From positions 1 through 5,672 of the forward strand of contig CAUDZT010000090.1 of NCBI GenBank assembly GCA_958453935.1: 5,672 nucleotides of DNA, read 5' to 3'. The first letter of the stretch is position 1, and each line of letters begins with the position of its first letter. The notes below the pieces were generated by a model. It worked only from the letters and a program-made list of their open reading frames with translations, did no database searches and was not told where the DNA came from. Both the position numbers and the translations under genes were made by a program. Shown here piece after piece: positions 1 to 5,672 of this stretch. This stretch comes from an uncultured Collinsella sp. GTDB lineage: Bacteria; Actinomycetota; Coriobacteriia; Coriobacteriales; Coriobacteriaceae.

Positions 1-1596
1 CCGCAAACACTAGCTACGACCTCGGCATTCGAGATCTTGGGGCCCGTCATGGTCGGCCCCAGCTCATCGCACACCGCCGGCGCCCTTCGCTGCGCACAAG
101 TTGCCGCCAGCCTGCTGGAAGGCCGCATCACCAAAGTCACCTTTGGCCTGTGGAACTCCTTCGCCCACACCTACCGCGGCCACGGCACCGATCGCGCTCT
201 CGTCGCGGGCATTCTGGGCCTCGACACCGATGACGAGAACATCAAGCAGGCCTTTGACCTCGCACGTAAGCAGGGCCTCGAATATCACTTTGACATCAAG
301 GGCGACGACGCCTCCATCCACCCCAACACCGTCGACATCGATATGGTCGACGCCACGGGCGCCACGGCGCAGGTCCGCGGCGAGAGCTTGGGCGGCGGCA
401 AGATGCGCATCAGCCGCATTAACGGCGTCGGCGTCGACATCTCGGGCATGTATTCCACGCTCTTCGTGGCGCACCAGGACGTCCCCGGCGTGCTCGCAGC
501 GCTCACCAACCTGCTCGCCTACGCCCATGTGAACATCGCCTTCTGCCGCACCTACCGCACCGAAGTGGGCGGCCAGGCCTACTCCGTCTTTGAGACCGAC
601 GGCGCCCCCGACGACACCGTCGTCCCCATGCTCCGCAAGCTCGACAATGTCGATTACGCGACCTTTATCGAGCTCCCCGGTTCTGCCTCGTCGCTCTCCC
701 CCGGCGTCTCGGCAAAGGAAATCTTCGACGACGGCGAGCAGCTGCTCGATGCGTGCGAGGAACTGGGGCTCAACATCGGCGCCGTCATGGCCGTGCGCGA
801 GGCACGTCTGACCGGCGAGGCACACGCTATCGCCGCCATGCGCCGCGTTCTCGACGTCATGCGCGAAGAGACCACAGCCCCCATTTCCAATCCACAGCGC
901 TCGCTCGGCGGCCTCATCGGCGGCGAGGCAAAGCTTGTCGATGCCACCAGCCGAAACGATCTGAACATAAGCCTGATGGGCGCCGTCCAGACCGACGCCG
1001 TGGCCCGCGCCATGGCCGTGCTCGAGCGCTCCGCCACCATGGGCGTGATCGTCGCAGCTCCGACGGCAGGATCCGCGGGTGTTGTACCCGGCTGCGTGCT
1101 GGCGCTCGCAGACCATTTGCAGCTGGACGACGAGCAGGTCATGGATGCCCTTTATTGCGCCGCCGCCATCGGCCTCAACCTCACCACGAGCGCCTGCGTT
1201 GCCGGCGCCGAGGGCGGCTGTCAGGCCGAGGTCGGAAGTGCGGCCGCCATGGCCGCCGCCGCGCTAGTACAGATGCTCGGCGGCACACCCGAGCAGGCGC
1301 TCGACGCCAGTTCCATCGCGCTGAGTAATCTGCTGGGCCTCGTTTGTGACCCCGTCGGTGGCCTCGTGGAGGTGCCCTGCCAAAACCGCAACGCCATCGG
1401 CGTGGCAGCCGCCTTTAGCTCTGCACAACTCGCCCTCGCCGGCATTAAGAGCCTGGTGCCGTTTGACCAGATGGCACACGTCATGCTCTCGGTGGGCCAC
1501 GCGTTGCCGGCCACGCTGCGCGAGACGGCAAAGGGCGGCATCGCGCAGGCTCCGGCCGCACTTTCGGCCTGTGCAAAATGCGGTGTGTGCGGATAG
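1..1596 (+). CDS. sdaA: Iron-sulfur L-serine dehydratase, fused beta (with ACT) and alpha domains, 5' partial
   Basis: Converts L-serine to pyruvate and ammonia in the cytoplasm using a [4Fe-4S] cluster. The frame is open to base 1, and the residues before the TTG at 37 (SAFEIL) continue the usual family start, so the true start is probably just upstream of the window and the TTG is not the start. Numbering from that TTG: the beta domain opens with GPSSSHTAG (7-15). An ACT-like regulatory segment follows at about 140-212. The alpha domain runs from about 228 to 519, with NPQRSLGGLIGGEAKL (285-300) and PTAGSAGVVPG (342-352). Likely cluster ligands are C395 (GGCQAE), C437 (CDPVGG) and C448 (VPC). 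Their spacings of 42 and 11 match those I recall for the Legionella enzyme (C343/C385/C396). The chain ends CAKCGVCG, three regularly spaced cysteines. Family assignment is very secure; stand-alone alpha and beta subunits are the common alternative arrangement, but here they are one chain. Confidence 0.95.
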   Translation, partial: PQTLATTSAFEILGPVMVGPSSSHTAGALRCAQVAASLLEGRITKVTFGLWNSFAHTYRGHGTDRALVAGILGLDTDDENIKQAFDLARKQGLEYHFDIKGDDASIHPNTVDIDMVDATGATAQVRGESLGGGKMRISRINGVGVDISGMYSTLFVAHQDVPGVLAALTNLLAYAHVNIAFCRTYRTEVGGQAYSVFETDGAPDDTVVPMLRKLDNVDYATFIELPGSASSLSPGVSAKEIFDDGEQLLDACEELGLNIGAVMAVREARLTGEAHAIAAMRRVLDVMREETTAPISNPQRSLGGLIGGEAKLVDATSRNDLNISLMGAVQTDAVARAMAVLERSATMGVIVAAPTAGSAGVVPGCVLALADHLQLDDEQVMDALYCAAAIGLNLTTSACVAGAEGGCQAEVGSAAAMAAAALVQMLGGTPEQALDASSIALSNLLGLVCDPVGGLVEVPCQNRNAIGVAAAFSSAQLALAGIKSLVPFDQMAHVMLSVGHALPATLRETAKGGIAQAPAALSACAKCGVCG

Positions 1597-1614
1597 CGAC
1601 AAAGAACGACTCGA

Positions 1615-1641
1615 AGGTGGGACAAATGTCCCACCTCTTTT
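1615..1641 (+). terminator. Intrinsic terminator after the serine dehydratase gene
   Basis: AGGTGGGAC (1615-1623) pairs perfectly with GTCCCACCT (1628-1636) around a four-base loop (AAAT), and the stem is followed by CTTTT (1637-1641). It starts 18 bases after the stop codon and lies before the next promoter, so it probably ends the dehydratase transcript. The T-run is short (four), so some read-through is possible. Confidence 0.85.
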
Positions 1642-1682
1642 GAATGCCACCGTTTCCATACCACAATCAACTAGGTAATCGC

Positions 1683-1688
1683 TATAAT
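1683..1688 (+). promoter_or_regulatory. Probable -10 box of the L,D-transpeptidase promoter
   Basis: The sequence is an exact TATAAT, 57 bases before the preferred start codon and 41 bases after the preceding terminator. No good -35 hexamer is seen 16-18 bases upstream (the bases there read like CCACAA), and there is no TG extension directly before the box. The position between a terminator and an isolated gene supports it. Transcription would start near 1695, giving a leader of about 50 bases. Confidence 0.6.
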
Positions 1689-1730
1689 GCAAGCCCAGTA
1701 AAAACACGATGAACCGCAAGGCGAAATTCG

Positions 1731-1735
1731 AAGGA
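1731..1735 (+). promoter_or_regulatory. Ribosome binding site that decides the start at 1746
   Basis: AAGGA lies one base before the ATG at 1737, too close to serve it, but ten bases before the in-frame ATG at 1746. This favours 1746 (protein beginning MSQNDRTQLI) over 1737 (MHTMSQND). The spacing to 1746 is slightly long, so the choice is probable, not certain. Confidence 0.6.
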
Positions 1736-1745
1736 TATGCACACG

Positions 1746-3470
1746 ATGTCGCAAAACGATCGAACTCAACTGATTCCCGATCCGCAGCAGCCGAGCAGGC
1801 ACACCGGCGGCGTTCAGTCGCCGCGTCCTATCGCGCCGAGCCACGGTCAGCAGCGTGGTGCGGCAAACGCTTCGCAACGCCCGAACCAGCAGCGCCAGCA
1901 ACGTCAGCAGCGCCAGGCAAACGGCAATACGCCCAAGCAGCCCCCCACGCACGGTCGAGGCGATCGCGGCCCCGCGCGCAAACCCACCGGGAACAATAAG
2001 TCGGGCAAAAAGACGACGCTCTTTGTCCTCCTGGGTCTTATCGTCATTGTCTATATCGTAGGCGTCGTAGCGTTTTCGCAGGTAGCCTACCCCAACACCA
2101 CCATCGCCGGCGTCGACGTCTCGTTCTCCAACGCTTCGTCTGCCGCCACCAAGGTCAACTCAGCGTGGAAGCACTATAAGCTCACCGTGGCGGGCGATGA
2201 CTTTAGCTGGACCTATCAGCCCGAGTCCGATGAGCCCATCGTCGACGGCGAAGCTGCCGCAAAAGAGATCATCAACCACAACGAAGCCTTTGTATGGCCG
2301 GTCCGCCTTGTAGAATCCTTAAGCGGCAAGACCAAAACAACCGCTACCTCCAACGAAGTAGATCTTGATCAAGACGTCGACCTGTCCATGCTCTCCGATA
2401 CCTTTGACCAAAAGCAGTTTGAGAAGGATCTGGGCACCGCCATCGACGAGTTTAACGAGGGGCGTTCGGGCGCGTTCGAGGCCAATAGCTCCTATGACGA
2501 GCAGGCCGGCAAGTTTACCGTCGAGAAGGCGCGCTCCAACGAAAAACTCAACCGCGAGCATGTCATTAAGTATGCCGAGCTCGAGCTTGCCTCGCTGGCC
2601 GAGACCGTAGATCTTTCCAAGCTCGGCAACGATGCCTATGAGCCGCTCAATGGAACGCTGACCGATGATCAGATTCAGGCCGCATGCGATGCCGCCAACA
2701 ACTTCTTGGGCGTCAACGTGACCCTCAAGCTCAACGGCGAGGATGCCGGCAAGGTTGATGGCAGCTCCGTGTTGCAGTGGATCAGCTTTGCCGATCCGGC
2801 CAACCCCACGCTCGATACGTCGCAGATCAGCAGCTGGGCAGCCGAGCTCGCCAACGGCTTTAATACCGTGGGCTCCACTCGCTGGTGGACGCGCGCCGAT
2901 GGCAAGCAGTGCGCCGTCGAAGGCGGCGACTTTGGTTGGTCCATCGACAGTACCTCGCTCGCCAAGCAGGTCGAAGACGCCATTAACAACAAGCAGACCG
3001 GCGAAATCGATATCAAGTACTCCCAGAAGGCCGACACCTTTACCGCAAAGGGAGAGCCTGACTGGAAGGCATACGTCGATGTCGATCTGTCCGAGCAGCA
3101 CGCGCGCTACTACGACGAGAGCGGCAATATTGTGTGGGAGGCCAACTTTATTTCCGGCAAACCGGGCGAAGACGCCACCCCCGAGGGCGTATGGCAGATC
3201 AACAGCAACGATGGCGCCAGCAAACTCATCGGTGCCAAGGACCCCGAGACCGGCAAGCCCAAATACGAGAGCCCGGTTAGCTACTGGATGCCGTTTGAGG
3301 GCAACATGATCGGCTTCCACGATGCCACCTGGCAAAACGACAAGAGCTTCGATAACGCCGAGTCGTACAAGTGGTGTGGCAGCCACGGTTGCATCAACCT
3401 GCGCCTGGCCGACGCCAAGGCACTTCACGACTGCATCAAAGTCGGCCTGTGCGTGGTTGTCCACTCGTAG
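1746..3470 (+). CDS. Membrane-anchored L,D-transpeptidase (YkuD family) with PG_binding_4-like ectodomain
   Basis: Likely cross-links peptidoglycan stem peptides (3-3 links) or attaches groups to them on the outer face of the membrane. The protein is 574 residues from the ATG at 1746. Residues 1-91 are a cytosolic, low-complexity Q/N/P/R-rich tail, including QQR repeats at 48-56. Residues 92-110 form one membrane segment after KSGKK, giving an N-in, C-out topology with no cleavable signal. Residues about 115-440 resemble the PG_binding_4 region found in L,D-transpeptidases of Gram-positive bacteria, including VEGGDFGWSID. The catalytic YkuD domain occupies about 445-574. It has SGKPGEDATPEGVW, the conserved histidine H525 (IGFHDA), and SHGCINLR with H547 and nucleophile C549. 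All expected catalytic residues are present, so it looks active. It appears monocistronic, with its own promoter and a hairpin after it. An upstream in-frame ATG at 1737 would add three residues. The substrate and exact reaction (cross-linking versus protein or lipid attachment) cannot be read from the sequence. Confidence 0.93.
   Translation: MSQNDRTQLIPDPQQPSRHTGGVQSPRPIAPSHGQQRGAANASQRPNQQRQQRQQRQANGNTPKQPPTHGRGDRGPARKPTGNNKSGKKTTLFVLLGLIVIVYIVGVVAFSQVAYPNTTIAGVDVSFSNASSAATKVNSAWKHYKLTVAGDDFSWTYQPESDEPIVDGEAAAKEIINHNEAFVWPVRLVESLSGKTKTTATSNEVDLDQDVDLSMLSDTFDQKQFEKDLGTAIDEFNEGRSGAFEANSSYDEQAGKFTVEKARSNEKLNREHVIKYAELELASLAETVDLSKLGNDAYEPLNGTLTDDQIQAACDAANNFLGVNVTLKLNGEDAGKVDGSSVLQWISFADPANPTLDTSQISSWAAELANGFNTVGSTRWWTRADGKQCAVEGGDFGWSIDSTSLAKQVEDAINNKQTGEIDIKYSQKADTFTAKGEPDWKAYVDVDLSEQHARYYDESGNIVWEANFISGKPGEDATPEGVWQINSNDGASKLIGAKDPETGKPKYESPVSYWMPFEGNMIGFHDATWQNDKSFDNAESYKWCGSHGCINLRLADAKALHDCIKVGLCVVVHS
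1887..1916 (+). repeat. Short in-frame 9-base repeat encoding QQR
   Basis: Three tandem 9-base units (CAGCAGCGC, CAGCAACGT, CAGCAGCGC) plus a final CAG encode QQRQQRQQRQ, residues 48-57 of the L,D-transpeptidase. The middle unit differs only at synonymous third positions, so the protein repeat is kept while the DNA repeat has decayed. It lies in the disordered cytosolic tail and could change in unit number between strains. Confidence 0.8.
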
Positions 3471-3537
3471 TGCAACGCGCACATTCCTACAACGCGGAGC
3501 TGCTGCGACCAATCTAACAGTTCCGAAAGAATCCGCC

Positions 3538-3575
3538 ATATGCGCCCGCCTTACGCGACGGGCGCATATACTTAT
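3538..3575 (+). terminator. Perfect 11-bp inverted repeat: terminator or operator ahead of the export operon
   Basis: ATATGCGCCCG (3538-3548) pairs without mismatch to CGGGCGCATAT (3559-3569) across a ten-base loop, followed by ACTTATT. It sits 67 bases after the transpeptidase stop and 21 bases before the next ribosome binding site. As a terminator it has a strong stem but a poor, interrupted T tail. The arm centres are 21 bases apart, two helical turns, so it could instead be a binding site for a dimeric regulator. I favour a terminator only slightly. The rest of the gap (3471-3537 and 3576-3590) shows no convincing promoter; a TATACT at 3567-3572 overlaps the right arm but has no -35 partner. 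Confidence 0.5.
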
Positions 3576-3590
3576 TGAGGAACTTTCTAT

Positions 3591-3597
3591 AAAGGAG
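3591..3597 (+). promoter_or_regulatory. Strong ribosome binding site of the adaptor gene
   Basis: AAAGGAG, a near-complete anti-16S match, ends five bases before the ATG at 3603. This fixes the start of the adaptor protein and its long cytosolic N-terminus. Confidence 0.85.
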
Positions 3598-3602
3598 ACG
3601 CT

Positions 3603-5039
3603 ATGCCGAATGTCCCCACCATCACCCCAGGCCCGGATGATGCCGAGTACACGCCCGAAGGTGCCACCGAAACGATTCCTCTGATTAAAAACGTACATGC
3701 CGACAAGCAGAGCGAACGCACGAACGATACGGCCGAGATTTCCGATGAAGAGGCGTATGCCAAGCTCAAGGCAAAACGTGCCGAACGTCGACGTAAAAAG
3801 CTGATTCGACGCGGTATTGCCGCCGGCGTCGTAGGTGCCATCGCGCTCATTGCCATTGTCGCAACCCTGGTTATCAATGCGCAGCCGCAGGGCGCTAGCG
3901 GGCCTGTGACCGTTGTGGTGACCGAGGGCACGTTTACCACAACGGTCGAGGCGAAAGGCCAGCTCAAACCCATTTCGTCCTCAGTGGTCTCCCCTTCTGT
4001 CGACGGCACGGTCGATTCGATCAACGTGCAGGCAGGCCAATCCGTCAACGAGGGCGACGTGCTCATGACCATTAAAAACGACGAGCTCGATCGCAACGTT
4101 GCCGAGGCGCAGCGTGCAGTAGCAGCCGCTCAGGAAGACCTCGCCAACGCGCAGAAAGCCGCAGCTGCCGCGCAGGCCACCCCAACGACGGACGTCGATG
4201 GAGCTTCCGCAGCGGCTGGCATCTCCGCCGCATCAGCGGACACGAACGCTGTATCGGCCGCGCAGCGCAGCCTCGCATCGGCCCAGGCAAACCTCGATCA
4301 GGCGAACGCCAAGGCCGCCAGCCGTACGGTCACGGCCCCGAGCTCGGGCAGCATCGTGGAGCTCAACGCCAAGGTCGGCGCCACGGTAACAGGCGGAATG
4401 ATCATGGGCGAAAGCGATACGAGCGGCGGCAAGCAGTGCATGCAGATCGCCGACCTGTCCAAGATGAAGGTGACGGTTCAGGTGGGCGAAAAGGATATCG
4501 CCAAAATTGCCGTGGGCCAAAGCGCCAACGTGACCTATCCCGCGTTTCCCGATATCGTGAGCCAGGGCACCGTCACGGCTATCGCCTCGGTGGCAAACTC
4601 TGACTCCGGCTCCGGTAGCGGCGGCAGCGTGACCTTTAACGTCGACATCCTCATCGAAGCACCCGACAGTCGCCTTAAGCCGGGTATGACTGCCGAGGTC
4701 TCGGTAGTGACCGAGAAGCTCGACGACGTGGTTATGGTGCCGACCATGGCGCTGATGACCGAAGATGGCGAGCACTATTACGTCAATCTGGCCACCGATT
4801 CGGAAGGCAAGAAGACGCGCCGCGTGAAGGTGACCGTCGTGACGCAAAACGACAACGAAGCCGTAGTCGGCAAGACACAGATCAAGCGCGACGACCAGGG
4901 CAACGAAATCAATCCTGGCGTGCCCACAACCAAACTGCGCGACGGTGACACCCTCGTCATGGACACCGGAGCGGGCGCAACGGCTGACGGCGGCTACAGC
5001 GCGGATTCGGGCAGTATGTCTGCCGACGAGGGCAAGTAA
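3603..5039 (+). CDS. Membrane-anchored HlyD/MacA-like adaptor of an ABC exporter
   Basis: A 478-residue membrane fusion (adaptor) protein, resembling MacA and the Gram-positive YknX group, expected to sit outside the membrane and work with the ABC ATPase and permease encoded next. Residues 1-70 are cytosolic: an acidic, Thr-rich start followed by a very basic stretch (KLKAKRAERRRKKLIRR, 54-70). One membrane segment spans 71-92. The two halves of a lipoyl-like domain are at about 129-157 (VDGTVDSINVQAGQSVNEGD) and 243-269 (TAPSSGSIVELNAKVGATV). Between them is an Ala/Gln-rich coiled-coil hairpin (about 160-191 and 214-240) joined by a flexible A/S/T/D/G tip. A beta-barrel region (about 288-380) ends with the family-like RLKPGMTAEV (357-366), then a membrane-proximal domain to about 455. 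The Gly/Ser/Asp-rich C-terminal tail looks disordered. The hairpin is shorter than I would expect of a TolC-reaching adaptor, which fits a host without an outer membrane. The substrate is unknown. No lipobox is seen. Confidence 0.92.
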   Translation: MPNVPTITPGPDDAEYTPEGATETIPLIKNVHADKQSERTNDTAEISDEEAYAKLKAKRAERRRKKLIRRGIAAGVVGAIALIAIVATLVINAQPQGASGPVTVVVTEGTFTTTVEAKGQLKPISSSVVSPSVDGTVDSINVQAGQSVNEGDVLMTIKNDELDRNVAEAQRAVAAAQEDLANAQKAAAAAQATPTTDVDGASAAAGISAASADTNAVSAAQRSLASAQANLDQANAKAASRTVTAPSSGSIVELNAKVGATVTGGMIMGESDTSGGKQCMQIADLSKMKVTVQVGEKDIAKIAVGQSANVTYPAFPDIVSQGTVTAIASVANSDSGSGSGGSVTFNVDILIEAPDSRLKPGMTAEVSVVTEKLDDVVMVPTMALMTEDGEHYYVNLATDSEGKKTRRVKVTVVTQNDNEAVVGKTQIKRDDQGNEINPGVPTTKLRDGDTLVMDTGAGATADGGYSADSGSMSADEGK

Positions 5040-5041
5040 TG
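5028..5041 (+). promoter_or_regulatory. Ribosome binding site and TAATG overlap coupling the adaptor to the ATPase
   Basis: GAGGG (5028-5032) lies inside the end of the adaptor gene, six bases before an ATG at 5039. The adaptor stop TAA (5037-5039) and this ATG share base 5039. This arrangement normally gives translational coupling and keeps the two proteins in matched amounts. Confidence 0.8.
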
Positions 5042-5672
5042 CGTCCCGTCATCGACATCCGCAACGTGCACCGCATCTTTGAGAGCGAGGCCGGTTGCGC
5101 CCACATCCTGCATAACGTAAGCCTGGCAGTAGATCCCGGTGAGTTCGTCGCCATCACCGGCCCCTCGGGCTCGGGCAAGTCGACGCTCATGAACATCCTA
5201 GGCTGCCTGGATAAGCCGACGGCGGGCGACTACTACCTGCAAGGGCTCAACGTCGCCGAGCTTGACGATGACGAGCTCACCGAAGTTCGCGCCCTGAGCA
5301 TTGGCTTTGTCTTTCAGAGCTTCAACCTGCTGCCGCGCCTGTCGGTGATCGAAAACGTCATGCTGCCGCTGGCCTACACCAACGTACCCCGTAGCCAGCG
5401 CGAAATGCGCGCCGTGCACGCGCTGCAGGCCGTCACGCTGCCCGTCGACCATTGGGACCACCGCATATCCGAGCTCTCGGGCGGCCAGATGCAGCGTGTC
5501 GCCATCGCACGCGCCCTCGTCAACGATCCGCCCATCATTTTGGCTGACGAGCCGACGGGAAACCTGGACTCCGCAACCGGAGCGCTTGTGATGGAGACCT
5601 TCCATAAGCTCCAGGAGCGTGGCAAAACCATCGTGCTTATCACACACGACCCCGGCATTGCCGCCGAGGCCG
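5039..5672 (+). CDS. ABC transporter ATP-binding protein, MacB/LolD-like, 3' partial
   Basis: The cytosolic ATPase that powers the export system with the adaptor upstream. The window holds 211 codons and cuts the gene before its stop; family members are usually about 220-250 residues, so only a short C-terminal part is missing if the gene stops at the ATPase. All motifs are intact: Walker A GPSGSGKST (41-49), Q-loop Q93 (FVFQSFNLLPRLS), signature LSGGQMQRVAIARAL (146-160), Walker B IILADEPTGNLDS (166-178) with E171 as catalytic base, and switch histidine H203 (ITHD). FQSFNLLP and DEPTGNLD are typical of the MacB/LolD/FtsE group, which pairs with FtsX-like permeases. The permease is not in the window: it may be a separate downstream gene or, as in MacB itself, be fused to this ATPase. 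The start is the ATG overlapping the previous stop codon. Confidence 0.95.
   Translation, partial: MRPVIDIRNVHRIFESEAGCAHILHNVSLAVDPGEFVAITGPSGSGKSTLMNILGCLDKPTAGDYYLQGLNVAELDDDELTEVRALSIGFVFQSFNLLPRLSVIENVMLPLAYTNVPRSQREMRAVHALQAVTLPVDHWDHRISELSGGQMQRVAIARALVNDPPIILADEPTGNLDSATGALVMETFHKLQERGKTIVLITHDPGIAAEA

Noticed and set aside
37..39. TTG as the start codon of the serine dehydratase
   Set aside because: The frame is open to the left edge and the residues before it fit the family N-terminus; the TTG codes for the Leu or Ile normally found in that motif, and no ribosome site precedes it.
64..1116. Long minus-strand open frame (350 codons) opposite the serine dehydratase gene
   Set aside because: It lies antisense to an unmistakable conserved enzyme. 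High-GC codon bias leaves few stops on the opposite strand, and its translation is low-complexity A/G/V/H/D with no recognisable domain.
1709..1999. A 96-codon + strand frame starting in the leader of the L,D-transpeptidase gene, possible leader peptide
   Set aside because: It has no ribosome binding site, overlaps the real gene for most of its length, and encodes only the out-of-frame R/S/A/P-rich shadow.
3575..3593. TTGAGG and TATAAA as a promoter pair for the export operon
   Set aside because: The spacing is only seven bases, far short of the usual 16-18, and TATAAA overlaps the ribosome binding site.
2319..3698. Minus-strand open frame of 459 codons across the L,D-transpeptidase and into the adaptor gene
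   Set aside because: It spans two real genes and the gap between them, and its product shows no family features. It is a shadow of third-position GC bias.
4602..4631. Gly/Ser-coding repetitive stretch as a DNA repeat or recombination site
   Set aside because: It encodes the flexible SGSGSGGS loop in the beta-barrel part of the adaptor; the low complexity is explained by the protein.

Overview
The window is a high-GC stretch in which all four recognisable genes lie on the + strand. Gene content and style suggest a gut anaerobe of the Coriobacteriia (Collinsella or a relative). The clues are a single-chain oxygen-labile iron-sulfur serine dehydratase carrying an ACT domain, a membrane-anchored L,D-transpeptidase with a PG_binding_4-like ectodomain, and a MacA/YknX-like adaptor next to a MacB/LolD-like ATPase. 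The taxon is an inference from general knowledge, not a search result.

Bases 1-1596 hold the 3' part of a fused L-serine dehydratase gene, open at the left edge. It is followed by a clean intrinsic terminator at 1615-1641. A new transcription unit then begins with a near-perfect -10 box (1683-1688). It encodes a 574-residue membrane-anchored YkuD-family L,D-transpeptidase (1746-3470) that probably makes 3-3 peptidoglycan cross-links outside the membrane.

A 132-base gap (3471-3602) contains an 11-bp perfect inverted repeat that could be a terminator or an operator. After it comes an export operon: a membrane-anchored periplasmic-adaptor-type protein (3603-5039), translationally coupled through a TAATG overlap to an ABC ATPase (5039 to the right edge, cut off). 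A MacB/FtsX-like permease would be expected just beyond the window. Together these would form a tripartite-like ABC exporter of the Gram-positive YknXYZ type, substrate unknown.

I found no CRISPR array, insertion sequence, tRNA or rRNA, and no convincing sign of a previously undescribed system. The most interesting points are the cysteine-rich tail and ACT fusion of the dehydratase, the inverted repeat ahead of the export operon, and the long cytosolic N-terminal extensions on both membrane proteins.
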